Part shown: in pieces, positions 1 to 6,232 of the stretch
Layout: the number at the start of each line of letters is the position of its first letter
Position numbering within the stretch: position 1 is the first letter of the stretch
Source: Desulfobacterales bacterium
GTDB taxonomy: Bacteria > Desulfobacterota > DSM-4660 > Desulfatiglandales > JALVZP01
Assembly: GCA_027037575.1 (NCBI GenBank)
Contig: JALVZP010000283.1
Coordinates: 1-6,831, forward strand
Length of the DNA: 6,831 nt
Direction of reading: 5' to 3'
Position numbers and translations under genes: made by a program
The notes under the pieces: model-generated
Database searches by the model: none
What the model saw: the letters and a program-made list of their open reading frames with translations, nothing else
Told to the model about the DNA's origin: nothing

Positions 1-194
1 GAGCTGCAGGTAGAACTGATCTTATTGGAGGCTCCCTTAATCAGCTTATATCTTCTTTAAAGAAACTGATAGAGCTTCCTACAGATACAATAGTATGGCC
101 AGGCCATGATTATGGTGAAAGGCCTTATTCTACAATAGGTAAGGAAAAAAGAGAAAATCCATACATAACAGATTTTATCTATGGTGAAGAATAG
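1..194 (+). CDS. MBL-fold hydrolase (glyoxalase II-like), C-terminal fragment
   Basis: The frame is open from the left edge (first full codon at position 3) to a TAG at 192-194, giving 63 visible residues. The fragment reads GRTDLIGG near its start, then a helix, then VWPGHDYGERPYSTIGKEK and RENPYIT. The PGHDYG segment carries the last metal-binding His of the metallo-beta-lactamase fold. The following STIGKEKRENPY tail is typical of short hydroxyacylglutathione hydrolase-like (glyoxalase II/YcbL-like) proteins. Members of this family hydrolyse thioesters or related substrates in the cytoplasm with two metal ions. The N-terminal HxHxDH motif lies outside the window, so catalytic competence cannot be judged. 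The 3' end overlaps the next gene by 14 bases, which suggests co-transcription and translational coupling. The fold is confident, the exact substrate unknown. Confidence 0.85.
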   Translation, partial: AAGRTDLIGGSLNQLISSLKKLIELPTDTIVWPGHDYGERPYSTIGKEKRENPYITDFIYGEE

Positions 195-696
195 ATATTT
201 AGGAATTTTTATCATCCTCCTTTTCGCCGGTATTTCCTTCTCTTGTAAAAATAAAGTAAAAGCAAATTCTATTGCACCTGATTTTGTTTTGCTCGATTTG
301 AAAAACAGGCCAGTATCTTTAAAAGACTATAAAGGAAAGCTTGTTTTATTGGATTTCTGGGCGACATGGTGTTATGCCTGCAGGATGTCTATCCCAGAGC
401 TGATAGATCTTCAAAAAAGATATAAAGAAAAAGGGTTATGTATTCTCTCCATTTCTTTGGATAGCCCGGAATATGTTACTAATGAAGAGCTTTTAAAATT
501 TAAAAAGATGATGGGAATAAACTATAGGATTTTAAGGGCAAATATGAAGGTGATAAATGACTATTTTGACGATGAAAAGCCTGTAATACCTACGATGTTT
601 GTGATAGATAGAGATGGAAGGATCAAAGCAAAAATAATTGGCTTTAATCCAGTAGCTCTTAGAGAGATATTAAGGAGGCTCTTAGATGATTATTGA
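181..696 (+). CDS. TlpA-family thiol:disulfide oxidoreductase, probable lipoprotein
   Basis: This 171-residue protein begins with a short positively charged end (K3, R5), a hydrophobic stretch at about residues 7-20, and Cys22. That is the layout of a lipoprotein signal, although the lipobox (ISFSC) is atypical because Ser replaces the usual Leu at -3. The mature part is a thioredoxin fold. It has APDF at 32-35, then VLLDFWATWCYACRMSIPEL with the redox pair C64-Y-A-C67, then the cis-proline P137 in VIPTMFVIDRDG. This arrangement is typical of TlpA/ResA-like proteins, which reduce or oxidise disulfides outside the cytoplasm, for example in cytochrome c maturation. No cytochrome c gene is visible nearby, so the partner is unknown. 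The ATG overlaps the upstream gene by 14 bases and has no clear Shine-Dalgarno, so translation is probably coupled. The 3' end overlaps the next gene by 11 bases. Confidence 0.9.
   Translation: MVKNRYLGIFIILLFAGISFSCKNKVKANSIAPDFVLLDLKNRPVSLKDYKGKLVLLDFWATWCYACRMSIPELIDLQKRYKEKGLCILSISLDSPEYVTNEELLKFKKMMGINYRILRANMKVINDYFDDEKPVIPTMFVIDRDGRIKAKIIGFNPVALREILRRLLDDY
672..678 (+). promoter_or_regulatory. Shine-Dalgarno of the amidohydrolase gene
   Basis: AAGGAGG lies 7 bases upstream of the ATG at 686. This strong site sits inside the end of the TlpA gene and supports the chosen start. Confidence 0.8.
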
Positions 697-1525
697 TTTT
701 CATACTCATATCTTTCCTCCAGTTGTAAAGGAAAGGAGAGAAGAATTCTTAGATGATCCTCTATTCAGGCTTTTATATTCCTCAAATGATGCAAAGATCA
801 TCACTGCAGAAGAACTTATCTCTTCTATGGATCAGAATGGGATTGAAAAAAGTGTAACATTTGGCTTTCCTTGGAAGGATAAGGAAAGATATAGGATGCA
901 CAATGATTATATAATCGAGTCTGTAAACAGGTTTTCTGAAAGGATATGTGGATTTTGCTGCTTCTATCCAGATAAAAATGTAGAAAAGGAGGTGGAAAGG
1001 TGTCTTAATGAAGGACTAAAGGGGGTTGGAGAGATAGGATTTTATGATTCAGATATAACACCTGAGATAAGGGATTCCCTAAAGGGAATTATGGAAATAT
1101 GTAGGGAAAGGGACTTTCCATTTCTCCTTCATACAAATGAACCGGTTGGGCATAGATATCCTGGAAAAAGCCCTATGACTCTATCTGGCCTATACAATTT
1201 CCTAAGGGCATATCCAGAGAATAAGATTGTCCTTGCACACTGGGGAGGAGGGATATTCTTCTATGGGCTTATGAAGAAGGAGGTAAAGGAAGTTCTCAAA
1301 AATGTTTGGTTTGATACGGCTGCATCTCCTTATCTTTACAAAAAGGATGTATATACTATTGCTTCATATATAGTTGGGGCAGATAGGATACTTTTTGGAA
1401 GTGATTACCCACTGATTTCTCCGTCCAGATATTTTAAGGAGATGGAGGAGGCAGGAATATCTTCTGAAGAGGTAGAAAAGATAACCTCAAAGAATGCATT
1501 GAGGCTTTTAAAATGGGGAAGATAA
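686..1525 (+). CDS. TIM-barrel metal-dependent amidohydrolase (COG2159 / amidohydrolase_2 type)
   Basis: This 279-residue cytoplasmic protein of the amidohydrolase superfamily has most of the metal-site residues in the expected order. H6-T-H8 lies on strand 1 (MIIDFHTHIFPP), followed by a GVGEIGF segment with E116, H149 in FLLHTNEP, H185 in IVLAHWGGG, and D240 in ILFGSDYP, the usual catalytic Asp. The length and the HxH/LAHxGG/FGSDYP pattern match the amidohydrolase_2 family, which includes ACMSD-like decarboxylases, lactonases and many uncharacterised hydrolases. The substrate cannot be read from the sequence. The start is well supported by an AAGGAGG site and by HxH following directly after the N terminus. 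It overlaps the TlpA gene by 11 bases upstream and the HAD gene by 13 bases downstream, so it belongs to the same unit. Confidence 0.9.
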   Translation: MIIDFHTHIFPPVVKERREEFLDDPLFRLLYSSNDAKIITAEELISSMDQNGIEKSVTFGFPWKDKERYRMHNDYIIESVNRFSERICGFCCFYPDKNVEKEVERCLNEGLKGVGEIGFYDSDITPEIRDSLKGIMEICRERDFPFLLHTNEPVGHRYPGKSPMTLSGLYNFLRAYPENKIVLAHWGGGIFFYGLMKKEVKEVLKNVWFDTAASPYLYKKDVYTIASYIVGADRILFGSDYPLISPSRYFKEMEEAGISSEEVEKITSKNALRLLKWGR

Positions 1526-2151
1526 AGGGAATTAAGGCAGTTATATTTGATTGTGATGGTGTCCTATTTGATTCAAAGCAGGCAAATATAAACTTCTACA
1601 ATAGCATAAGAAAACACTTTGGTCTTCCTCCAATGGACAAAGATGAGGAAGACTATGTCCATATACATACTGCAAAGGAGTCTGTTAGCTATATATTCAG
1701 AAACTATCCTCACCTGATAGAAGAGGCACAGAGATTTAGAGAGAAGATGGACTATACACCATTTATAAAGTATATGAAGATGGAAAAAGGATTAAAGGAG
1801 CTTTTAGAGAGGCTAAAAAAAGAGGGTTTTGGACTTGCAATTGCTACCAATAGAAGTAATACAATTGGCCCTGTTTTGGATTACTTTGACCTAAGGAGAT
1901 TTTTTAACATAGTAATATCCTCTTTGGATGTAAAAAACACCAAGCCACATCCAGAATCCCTCTATAAGATACTTTTCTATTTTGGTATATCCAATAAAGA
2001 AGCTGTTTATGTGGGAGATTCTATGGTTGATTATGAAATGGCAAAAAAGGCTGATGTTTTCTTTATTTCTTATAAGAACAAAAAGCTAAAGGCTGACTTT
2101 CATGTGGAAAATCTACTTGAAATAGCAGATCTTCTCCTTCCATCTGATTGA
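1513..2151 (+). CDS. HAD-superfamily hydrolase, Gph-like (subfamily IA) phosphatase
   Basis: This 212-residue protein has all four HAD motifs. Motif I is VIFDCDGVLFDS with nucleophile D13 and acid/base D15. Motif II is IATNRSN with T112. Motif III is K144 in KNTKPHPE. Motif IV is YVGDSMVDYEMA with D169 and D173. The helical cap between motifs I and II (about residues 20-90), with D20 closing the motif I segment, is of the C1 type found in phosphoglycolate phosphatase and beta-phosphoglucomutase relatives. A cytoplasmic phosphomonoesterase acting on a small metabolite is the likely role, and the substrate is unknown. The ATG lies inside the end of the amidohydrolase gene (13-base overlap), with only a weak GAGG at 1501-1504 as ribosome site, so coupling is likely. 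The 3' end overlaps the convergent HD-domain gene by 39 bases. Confidence 0.9.
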   Translation: MGKIKGIKAVIFDCDGVLFDSKQANINFYNSIRKHFGLPPMDKDEEDYVHIHTAKESVSYIFRNYPHLIEEAQRFREKMDYTPFIKYMKMEKGLKELLERLKKEGFGLAIATNRSNTIGPVLDYFDLRRFFNIVISSLDVKNTKPHPESLYKILFYFGISNKEAVYVGDSMVDYEMAKKADVFFISYKNKKLKADFHVENLLEIADLLLPSD

Positions 2152-2718
2152 CCCACTTTTTTTGTCAAATATAACAAGATTAACCATTTTTGGGATATCT
2201 GATGGAGAAAATGGAAGTTCTTTAAAGAGCTTTTTTTCTACCTCTTTACAGACTTCAAAATTCCTTCTTATTGCATCTGCCACATCATCATCGCCCCTGC
2301 TATATCTTTCTATTATATATGAAAGCCTCTCTTCTAAGCTCACTACTTTGTCATGATTTACTCTCTTATCTGAATAATAAATTATCTCCTTCTCATTATA
2401 TGGAGAATCCATGCTAAATTCCTTCAATATCACATGCTCTGAAATGAGCTCAGCTATTTCATGTAATCCATTTTTCTGACATATTTCCACCCCTATCTTT
2501 ACATGATCCTTTCCTGTCTTAAGTCCTTCTGTCTTTCCTATATCATGAAGTAGTGCACCAGCAATTATCTTCTCCATTGAAAGCTCTGCACCTCCCTTTA
2601 TAAGAAAGTCAGTTATTACAAATGCCACCTTTGCTACCATAATAGAATGCTTCTTTATGTTTTCCAGCATAGAGTATTTATCCATTAACCTGAGGCATTC
2701 AATTATATTAGGTATCAC
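2113..2718 (-). CDS. HD-domain (HDIG-type) metal-dependent phosphohydrolase
   Basis: This 201-residue protein starts with GTG (complement of 2716-2718), preceded at 7 bases by CAGGA on the minus strand. It shows the HD-superfamily metal ligands: H24 in KKHSIMVAKVA, the H58-D59 doublet in GALLHDIGKTEG, H72 in KDHVKIGVE, H95 in ISEHV, and a later Asp in YYSDKRVNHD. This spacing is that of small standalone HDIG proteins, which act as phosphohydrolases or phosphodiesterases on nucleotides or other phosphoesters. The specificity is unknown. The C-terminal third (about 120-201) is charged and helical without a recognised domain. The gene runs against the left operon. Its last 13 codons overlap the HAD gene, and no convincing terminator lies between them. 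It is transcribed divergently from the solute operon, from a shared AT-rich region at 2719-2802. Confidence 0.9.
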   Translation of the reverse strand: MIPNIIECLRLMDKYSMLENIKKHSIMVAKVAFVITDFLIKGGAELSMEKIIAGALLHDIGKTEGLKTGKDHVKIGVEICQKNGLHEIAELISEHVILKEFSMDSPYNEKEIIYYSDKRVNHDKVVSLEERLSYIIERYSRGDDDVADAIRRNFEVCKEVEKKLFKELPFSPSDIPKMVNLVIFDKKSGSIRWKEKICYFK

Positions 2719-2752
2719 CTTTCTGTCCTGTTTTTATTTTTGAGTTTATGCT

Positions 2753-2758
2753 ATTATA
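2753..2758 (-). promoter_or_regulatory. Possible -10 element for the HD-domain gene
   Basis: On the minus strand this reads TATAAT, 34 bases upstream of the GTG start. A weak TTGCCT (complement of 2774-2779) sits 15 bases further upstream as a possible -35 box, which is a short spacing. The call is tentative, since AT-rich DNA yields such matches by chance. Confidence 0.35.
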
Positions 2759-2762
2759 TAAT
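2757..2762 (+). promoter_or_regulatory. Possible -10 element for the solute operon
   Basis: A perfect TATAAT lies in the 84-base divergent gap and overlaps the candidate minus-strand -10. Transcription would begin near 2769, leaving a leader of about 35 bases before the ATT start at 2803. No good -35 hexamer is found at 16-18 bases upstream, where the DNA is a run of T and A. A short palindrome, CTTTC-A-GAAAG (2765-2775), lies at the expected transcription start and could be an operator, but this is speculative. Confidence 0.4.
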
Positions 2763-2790
2763 TGCTTTCAGAAAGGCAAGAAAAATATGA

Positions 2791-2798
2791 AGGGAGGG
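2791..2798 (+). promoter_or_regulatory. Strong Shine-Dalgarno that decides the ATT start
   Basis: AGGGAGGG directly follows a TGA (2788-2790) in the glycosyltransferase frame and includes GGAG and GAGG cores. From the end of GAGG (2797) to ATT 2803 there are 5 bases, normal spacing for initiation. No ATG, GTG or TTG exists in this frame until 2992, so this site points to the ATT. Confidence 0.65.
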
Positions 2799-2802
2799 AT
2801 CT

Positions 2803-4167
2803 ATTACGGACTTTTCACAACAAAATCTAAAAATAACAACATTTCATATATTAACCAGAGAAAAAAAACACTTAAAAAATCAATTAAGGCTTCATTCCAA
2901 ATGGAAAAAGACACTTCTTATTATACCTGTATTAGCTACTGAATATACAGATCCAAATAATAGGCCTGTATTCAGAAAGATACTTCGTCAATTGAAGGAT
3001 GTTACCTATTTATCCAATATCATTATTGGACTGGATAGGGCTACGGAAAAGGATGCCTTTTTCCTAAGGGATCTTATAAAGGAAGTAGGTCTTAAAAATT
3101 GTATTATTCAGTGGAATGATGGAGAAGGATTTAGGAGTATATATAAAAAGCTAAGTGAGGCAGGATTTAATATTGAACAGCCTGGAAAAGGAAGAAATCT
3201 TTTCTTAAGCTTTGGCATAGCTATTGCCCTTGGTGCAGAATCTGTGGGTGTGGTGGATGCTGATATAAGGACATTTAAGAGGGAACAATTAGATAGATTG
3301 CTTTTTCCAGTTGTTGTCTTAAACTATGACTTTTCAAAGGCATACTATGCAAGGATCGCAAATAATACAATGTATGGAAGGGTAAAGAGACTTCTTCTTG
3401 ATCCACTTCTCCTTTCTTTAAAGAGAAAATTTGCTGAAACAAAGGAAGAGAAGATGTTAAATCTTATAGAATTTCTTTTGGGATTCAATTATCAGCTTTC
3501 AGGAGAGGTTGCATTTCACATTGATCTTCTAAAGAAGATGAGGGTAGCAACCAACTGGGGAATAGAGATATTTACATTGATAGAAGTATACAGGAAGGCA
3601 TCCTCCTGTGCACAGGTGATGTTTAGTGAAGAACCTTTTGAACACAAACATCAAGAGCTATCTCCTGAAGATAAAAGCAAGGGGCTAAACAGGATGGCAA
3701 TAGATATTGTAACAACACTTATGCATGCCCTTATAGTAGAGGAAGGACTTGAGATCTCAGATACATTCTTTAGAGACTTGGCTATACTTTATCAGGCCGT
3801 TGCAGAAGATCAGATAAAAAAATATTCAGATGATGCAAGTTTTAATAACCTTAATTATAATAGAGATACTGAAGAGGAGATGGTAAAGAAGGTATTCAGA
3901 AACTCCATATTGGAGGCAGGTGATTATCTTGCTTCTCCTTACAGGCTTACAGAGAAATTCTTGAGATTTGTCCATGCCTTTCCTGAATTTAAGCCATTTT
4001 TAGATCAAGGATTAGCAGACACTATAGTTGGTATAGAAAAGAAGGTTGAAAAGACAGTCTTTGAAATGCCACAGACCGTTTCGTGGGAAAGGGTATCTAA
4101 TAAGCTGCCAGATATATTCTATGATCTTATAGATGTGGTAGAGCAGGAAAAGAAAAGATTTGCATAA
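2803..4167 (+). CDS. GpgS-like (GT81-type) glycosyltransferase, probable glucosyl/mannosyl-3-phosphoglycerate synthase; ATT start
   Basis: With the start at ATT 2803 this is a 454-residue cytoplasmic GT-A enzyme. Strand 1 is TLLIIPVLATE (37-47), then IIIGLDRA, GKGRN (128-132), and the metal-binding D152-A-D154 in GVVDADIRTF. SGE (233-235), WGIEIFTLIEVYR (from 252) and HKHQ (281-284) follow. The order YYAR...GRV...PLL...SGE...WGIEI...H resembles glucosyl-3-phosphoglycerate synthase (GT81), which transfers a sugar from a nucleotide sugar to 3-phosphoglycerate. The adjacent phosphoglycerate-type phosphatase supports this. Glucose versus mannose, or a phosphorylated disaccharide acceptor as in MggA, cannot be decided. 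The only standard start in frame is TTG 2992. It lacks a ribosome site and would delete strand 1. The upstream codons read TDFSQQ...ITTFHIL, which resembles from memory the N termini of related transferases. A one-base frameshift after ATG 2787 is the alternative. The next gene starts 6 bases downstream. Confidence 0.85.
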   Translation: MTDFSQQNLKITTFHILTREKKHLKNQLRLHSKWKKTLLIIPVLATEYTDPNNRPVFRKILRQLKDVTYLSNIIIGLDRATEKDAFFLRDLIKEVGLKNCIIQWNDGEGFRSIYKKLSEAGFNIEQPGKGRNLFLSFGIAIALGAESVGVVDADIRTFKREQLDRLLFPVVVLNYDFSKAYYARIANNTMYGRVKRLLLDPLLLSLKRKFAETKEEKMLNLIEFLLGFNYQLSGEVAFHIDLLKKMRVATNWGIEIFTLIEVYRKASSCAQVMFSEEPFEHKHQELSPEDKSKGLNRMAIDIVTTLMHALIVEEGLEISDTFFRDLAILYQAVAEDQIKKYSDDASFNNLNYNRDTEEEMVKKVFRNSILEAGDYLASPYRLTEKFLRFVHAFPEFKPFLDQGLADTIVGIEKKVEKTVFEMPQTVSWERVSNKLPDIFYDLIDVVEQEKKRFA

Positions 4168-4173
4168 GCAGGA

Positions 4174-5013
4174 ATGTCAAGTATAGTAATCTTTTCAGAC
4201 TTGGATGGGACTCTTCTCTCTTCTAAGGACTATAGCTGGAAGGATGCAGAAGAGGCCATTGAAATATGCAAAAAGATAGAAATACCCATTGTATTGGTAT
4301 CGAGTAAGACAAGGGCAGAGATAGAGCTTATAAGAAGAGAAATGGGGCTTAGTGATCCATTTGTCTCTGAAAATGGAGGAGCTATCTTTATAGAGGCAGA
4401 GGAAGGGATTGATCCTCCAAAAGGAGCTGCCTTAGATGGAAAATATTTTAGACTTGAGCTTGGAACACCCTATAGCAGACTTGTAGAGACGCTGAAAAGG
4501 ATAAGAGACGAACTTGGATGGGATATAAAGGGATTTTCAGATATGACAATAGAAGAGATATCCTATCTTACTGGGCTTGATCTTTCTTCTGCATATTTGG
4601 CATCCTTAAGAGAATATGATGAACCATTTATTATTCTGGATAAGGTAGAAGATATTTCTCCTCTTTTAGAAAAGGCAAAAGAGGAAGGATTAAAGGTGTT
4701 CAGAGGTGGAAGATTCTATCATATCCAGGGAAGGAATGATAAAGGAAAGGCAGTTGAGATACTTAAGGATTGGTATAGAAAGAGGAAAGGAAGTATAATT
4801 AGTATTGCCTTGGGAGATAGCCCTAATGATTTTCCCATGTTAGAAAAGGCAGACTATCCTGTCCTTATCCTTTCTGATAAGAATTATTCCCTGAGCATGC
4901 CGAATCTAAAAGTTAGCAGATATAAAGGTCCAAAGGGGTGGAAAGAAGAGGTCCTGGATCTTATAAAAAGAATCTGTAGGAGGGAAAAAGATGATAGAGA
5001 TAAATCCAGATAA
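4174..5013 (+). CDS. mpgP: Mannosyl-3-phosphoglycerate phosphatase-family HAD enzyme (MpgP/YedP type)
   Basis: This 279-residue HAD-IIB (Cof-like) phosphatase has D9 and D11 in IVIFSDLDGTLL, S43/S44 in IVLVSSKTRAEIE, K190 in GRNDKGKAVEIL, and D215/D219 in ALGDSPNDFPML. The SSKTRAEIE motif, the SENGGAIFI segment (65-73), REYDEPFIIL (146-155) and GGRFYHIQGR (178-187) are characteristic of mannosyl-3-phosphoglycerate phosphatases. Related enzymes also remove phosphate from glucosyl- or mannosylglucosyl-3-phosphoglycerate (GpgP, MggB). The reaction would release the free glycosylglycerate made by the upstream transferase. The symbol is given at family level only, as the physiological sugar is not known. 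The ATG follows the upstream stop by 6 bases with AGGA directly against it, so it is probably coupled to the upstream gene. No other standard start fits. The 3' end overlaps the next gene by 23 bases. Confidence 0.88.
   Translation: MSSIVIFSDLDGTLLSSKDYSWKDAEEAIEICKKIEIPIVLVSSKTRAEIELIRREMGLSDPFVSENGGAIFIEAEEGIDPPKGAALDGKYFRLELGTPYSRLVETLKRIRDELGWDIKGFSDMTIEEISYLTGLDLSSAYLASLREYDEPFIILDKVEDISPLLEKAKEEGLKVFRGGRFYHIQGRNDKGKAVEILKDWYRKRKGSIISIALGDSPNDFPMLEKADYPVLILSDKNYSLSMPNLKVSRYKGPKGWKEEVLDLIKRICRREKDDRDKSR
4978..4984 (+). promoter_or_regulatory. Shine-Dalgarno of the second glycosyltransferase
   Basis: AGGAGGG lies 6 bases before the ATG at 4991, inside the end of the phosphatase gene. It supports the overlapping start. 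Confidence 0.8.
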
Positions 5014-6232
5014 TGTAAAAGAGGCGGAGGTTGTAGTAGCAATTCCCTCATATAATGAGGCAGATTCCATCAGCTATCCAGTGACTCAGGCAGACAAAGG
5101 TCTTAGTCAGTACTTTGCCGATAAATCCAGAGTAATAATAAATTGCGACAATAATTCCCCTGATAATACAAGGGACGTATTTTTGAATACACCTACACAG
5201 AATCCAAAGATATACATCTCTACTCCTCCTGGAGTGAAAGGAAAGGGAAATAATTTTAGAAATCTTTTTAAAAAAGTCCTGGAATTGAAGGCAAAGGCAA
5301 TAATTGTAGTAGATGCAGATCTAAAAAGTATTACACCTGAATGGATAAAACATCTTGGTGAACCCCTTTTTAATGGCTTCTCCTATGTTGCTCCTTTATA
5401 TGTAAGGCATAAGTATGATGGAACAATAACAAACAACATAGCATACCCACTGACAAGGGCTATTTATGGAAGAAGGATAAGGCAGCCTATTGGTGGAGAC
5501 TTCGGATTTAGTGGAAAGCTTGCAAAGATATACTTAGAAAGCGATCTCTGGGATGAATACATTGCAAACTTTGGAATAGATATCTGGATGACCACATTGG
5601 CAATCTGTAGCAGGGTGAGGGTATGTCAATCCTTTATGGGAAAGCCAAAGATACATAGGGCAAAAGATCCTGCAGCACATCTTGGTCCAATGTTTAGACA
5701 GGTAATAGGGACTATCTTTAAGATGATGACATACTTTGATTCCTTCTGGCTGAAGATAAAATACAGTAGACCTACTGCCATATTCGGATTTGGGCTTGGG
5801 GAGACAGAGATGCCTCCAGAAGTAAAGGTGGATACAGAAAGGCTTAGAAATAACTTTCATCAAGGATTTGATAAATATAAGGAGACATGGGAAAGGATAT
5901 TGTCCAAGGATGTGTATAGGAAGCTTTTTGAGATAAAGGATATGCCAGATGAAAGATTTGTATTTCCTGTGGATCTTTGGGCAAGGCTTCTCTTTGATAT
6001 TGCCATATCCTATAGGGACAATGTGATAGACAGGGATCTTATGATGGAATCCCTTATCCCACTTTATTTTGGAAAGACTCTCTCCTTTGTAAAGAAGACA
6101 GAAAATATGACAATTGCACAGGCAGAGGCAGTAATTGAAGATGAGTGCATGGTATTTGAGGCTACAAAGCCATATCTTGTAAGAAGATGGAAAGATACAG
6201 CTATTCCTTCTGCTCAGGCCCAAAGGGCCTGA
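4991..6232 (+). CDS. Mannosylglycerate/glucosylglycerate synthase-like glycosyltransferase
   Basis: This 413-residue GT-A transferase has VVVAIPSYNEADSI (14-27), CDNNSPDN (52-59), GKGNNFRNL (84-92), and D108-A-D110 in VVDADLKSITPEWI. It continues with RQPIGGDFGFSG (164-175), FGIDIW (194-199) and H222 in KIHR. The series GKG, DADxxSxxPEWI, QPxGGxxxxxG, GID and a late HR follows the layout of the retaining mannosylglycerate synthase of Rhodothermus (GT78), recalled from memory. There the DxD and the late His bind the metal. The long helical C-terminal part (about 260-413) also resembles that family. The likely reaction is transfer of mannose or glucose from a nucleotide sugar to glycerate, or to glucosylglycerate or its phosphate. 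It overlaps the phosphatase gene by 23 bases and is the third gene of the operon. Its exact acceptor is unresolved. The 3' end overlaps the convergent transporter gene by 32 bases. Confidence 0.85.
   Translation: MIEINPDNVKEAEVVVAIPSYNEADSISYPVTQADKGLSQYFADKSRVIINCDNNSPDNTRDVFLNTPTQNPKIYISTPPGVKGKGNNFRNLFKKVLELKAKAIIVVDADLKSITPEWIKHLGEPLFNGFSYVAPLYVRHKYDGTITNNIAYPLTRAIYGRRIRQPIGGDFGFSGKLAKIYLESDLWDEYIANFGIDIWMTTLAICSRVRVCQSFMGKPKIHRAKDPAAHLGPMFRQVIGTIFKMMTYFDSFWLKIKYSRPTAIFGFGLGETEMPPEVKVDTERLRNNFHQGFDKYKETWERILSKDVYRKLFEIKDMPDERFVFPVDLWARLLFDIAISYRDNVIDRDLMMESLIPLYFGKTLSFVKKTENMTIAQAEAVIEDECMVFEATKPYLVRRWKDTAIPSAQAQRA

Noticed and set aside
2148..2168. TTGAC...GTCAA inverted repeat around a T7 run as a terminator of the left operon
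   Set aside because: The stem is only 5 bp and the T run sits in the loop rather than after the stem, so it does not fit an intrinsic terminator on either strand.
2162..2356. 64-codon open frame on + opposite the HD-domain gene
   Set aside because: A Ser/Leu-rich shadow of the well-supported minus-strand HD gene, with no motif.
2748..2942. 64-codon open frame on + in the leader and start of the first glycosyltransferase
   Set aside because: Low-complexity Lys/Asn-rich translation with no family resemblance, and it overlaps the conserved glycosyltransferase frame. Only its internal ATG at 2787 matters, as the frameshift alternative.
2992..2994. TTG as start of the first glycosyltransferase
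   Set aside because: It has no Shine-Dalgarno and would remove strand 1 and 63 family-like residues. A well-placed ribosome site precedes ATT 2803.
5534..6223. 229-codon open frame on - opposite the second glycosyltransferase
   Set aside because: The translation is Cys/His/Tyr-rich without domain logic. The + strand frame carries clear glycosyltransferase motifs throughout.
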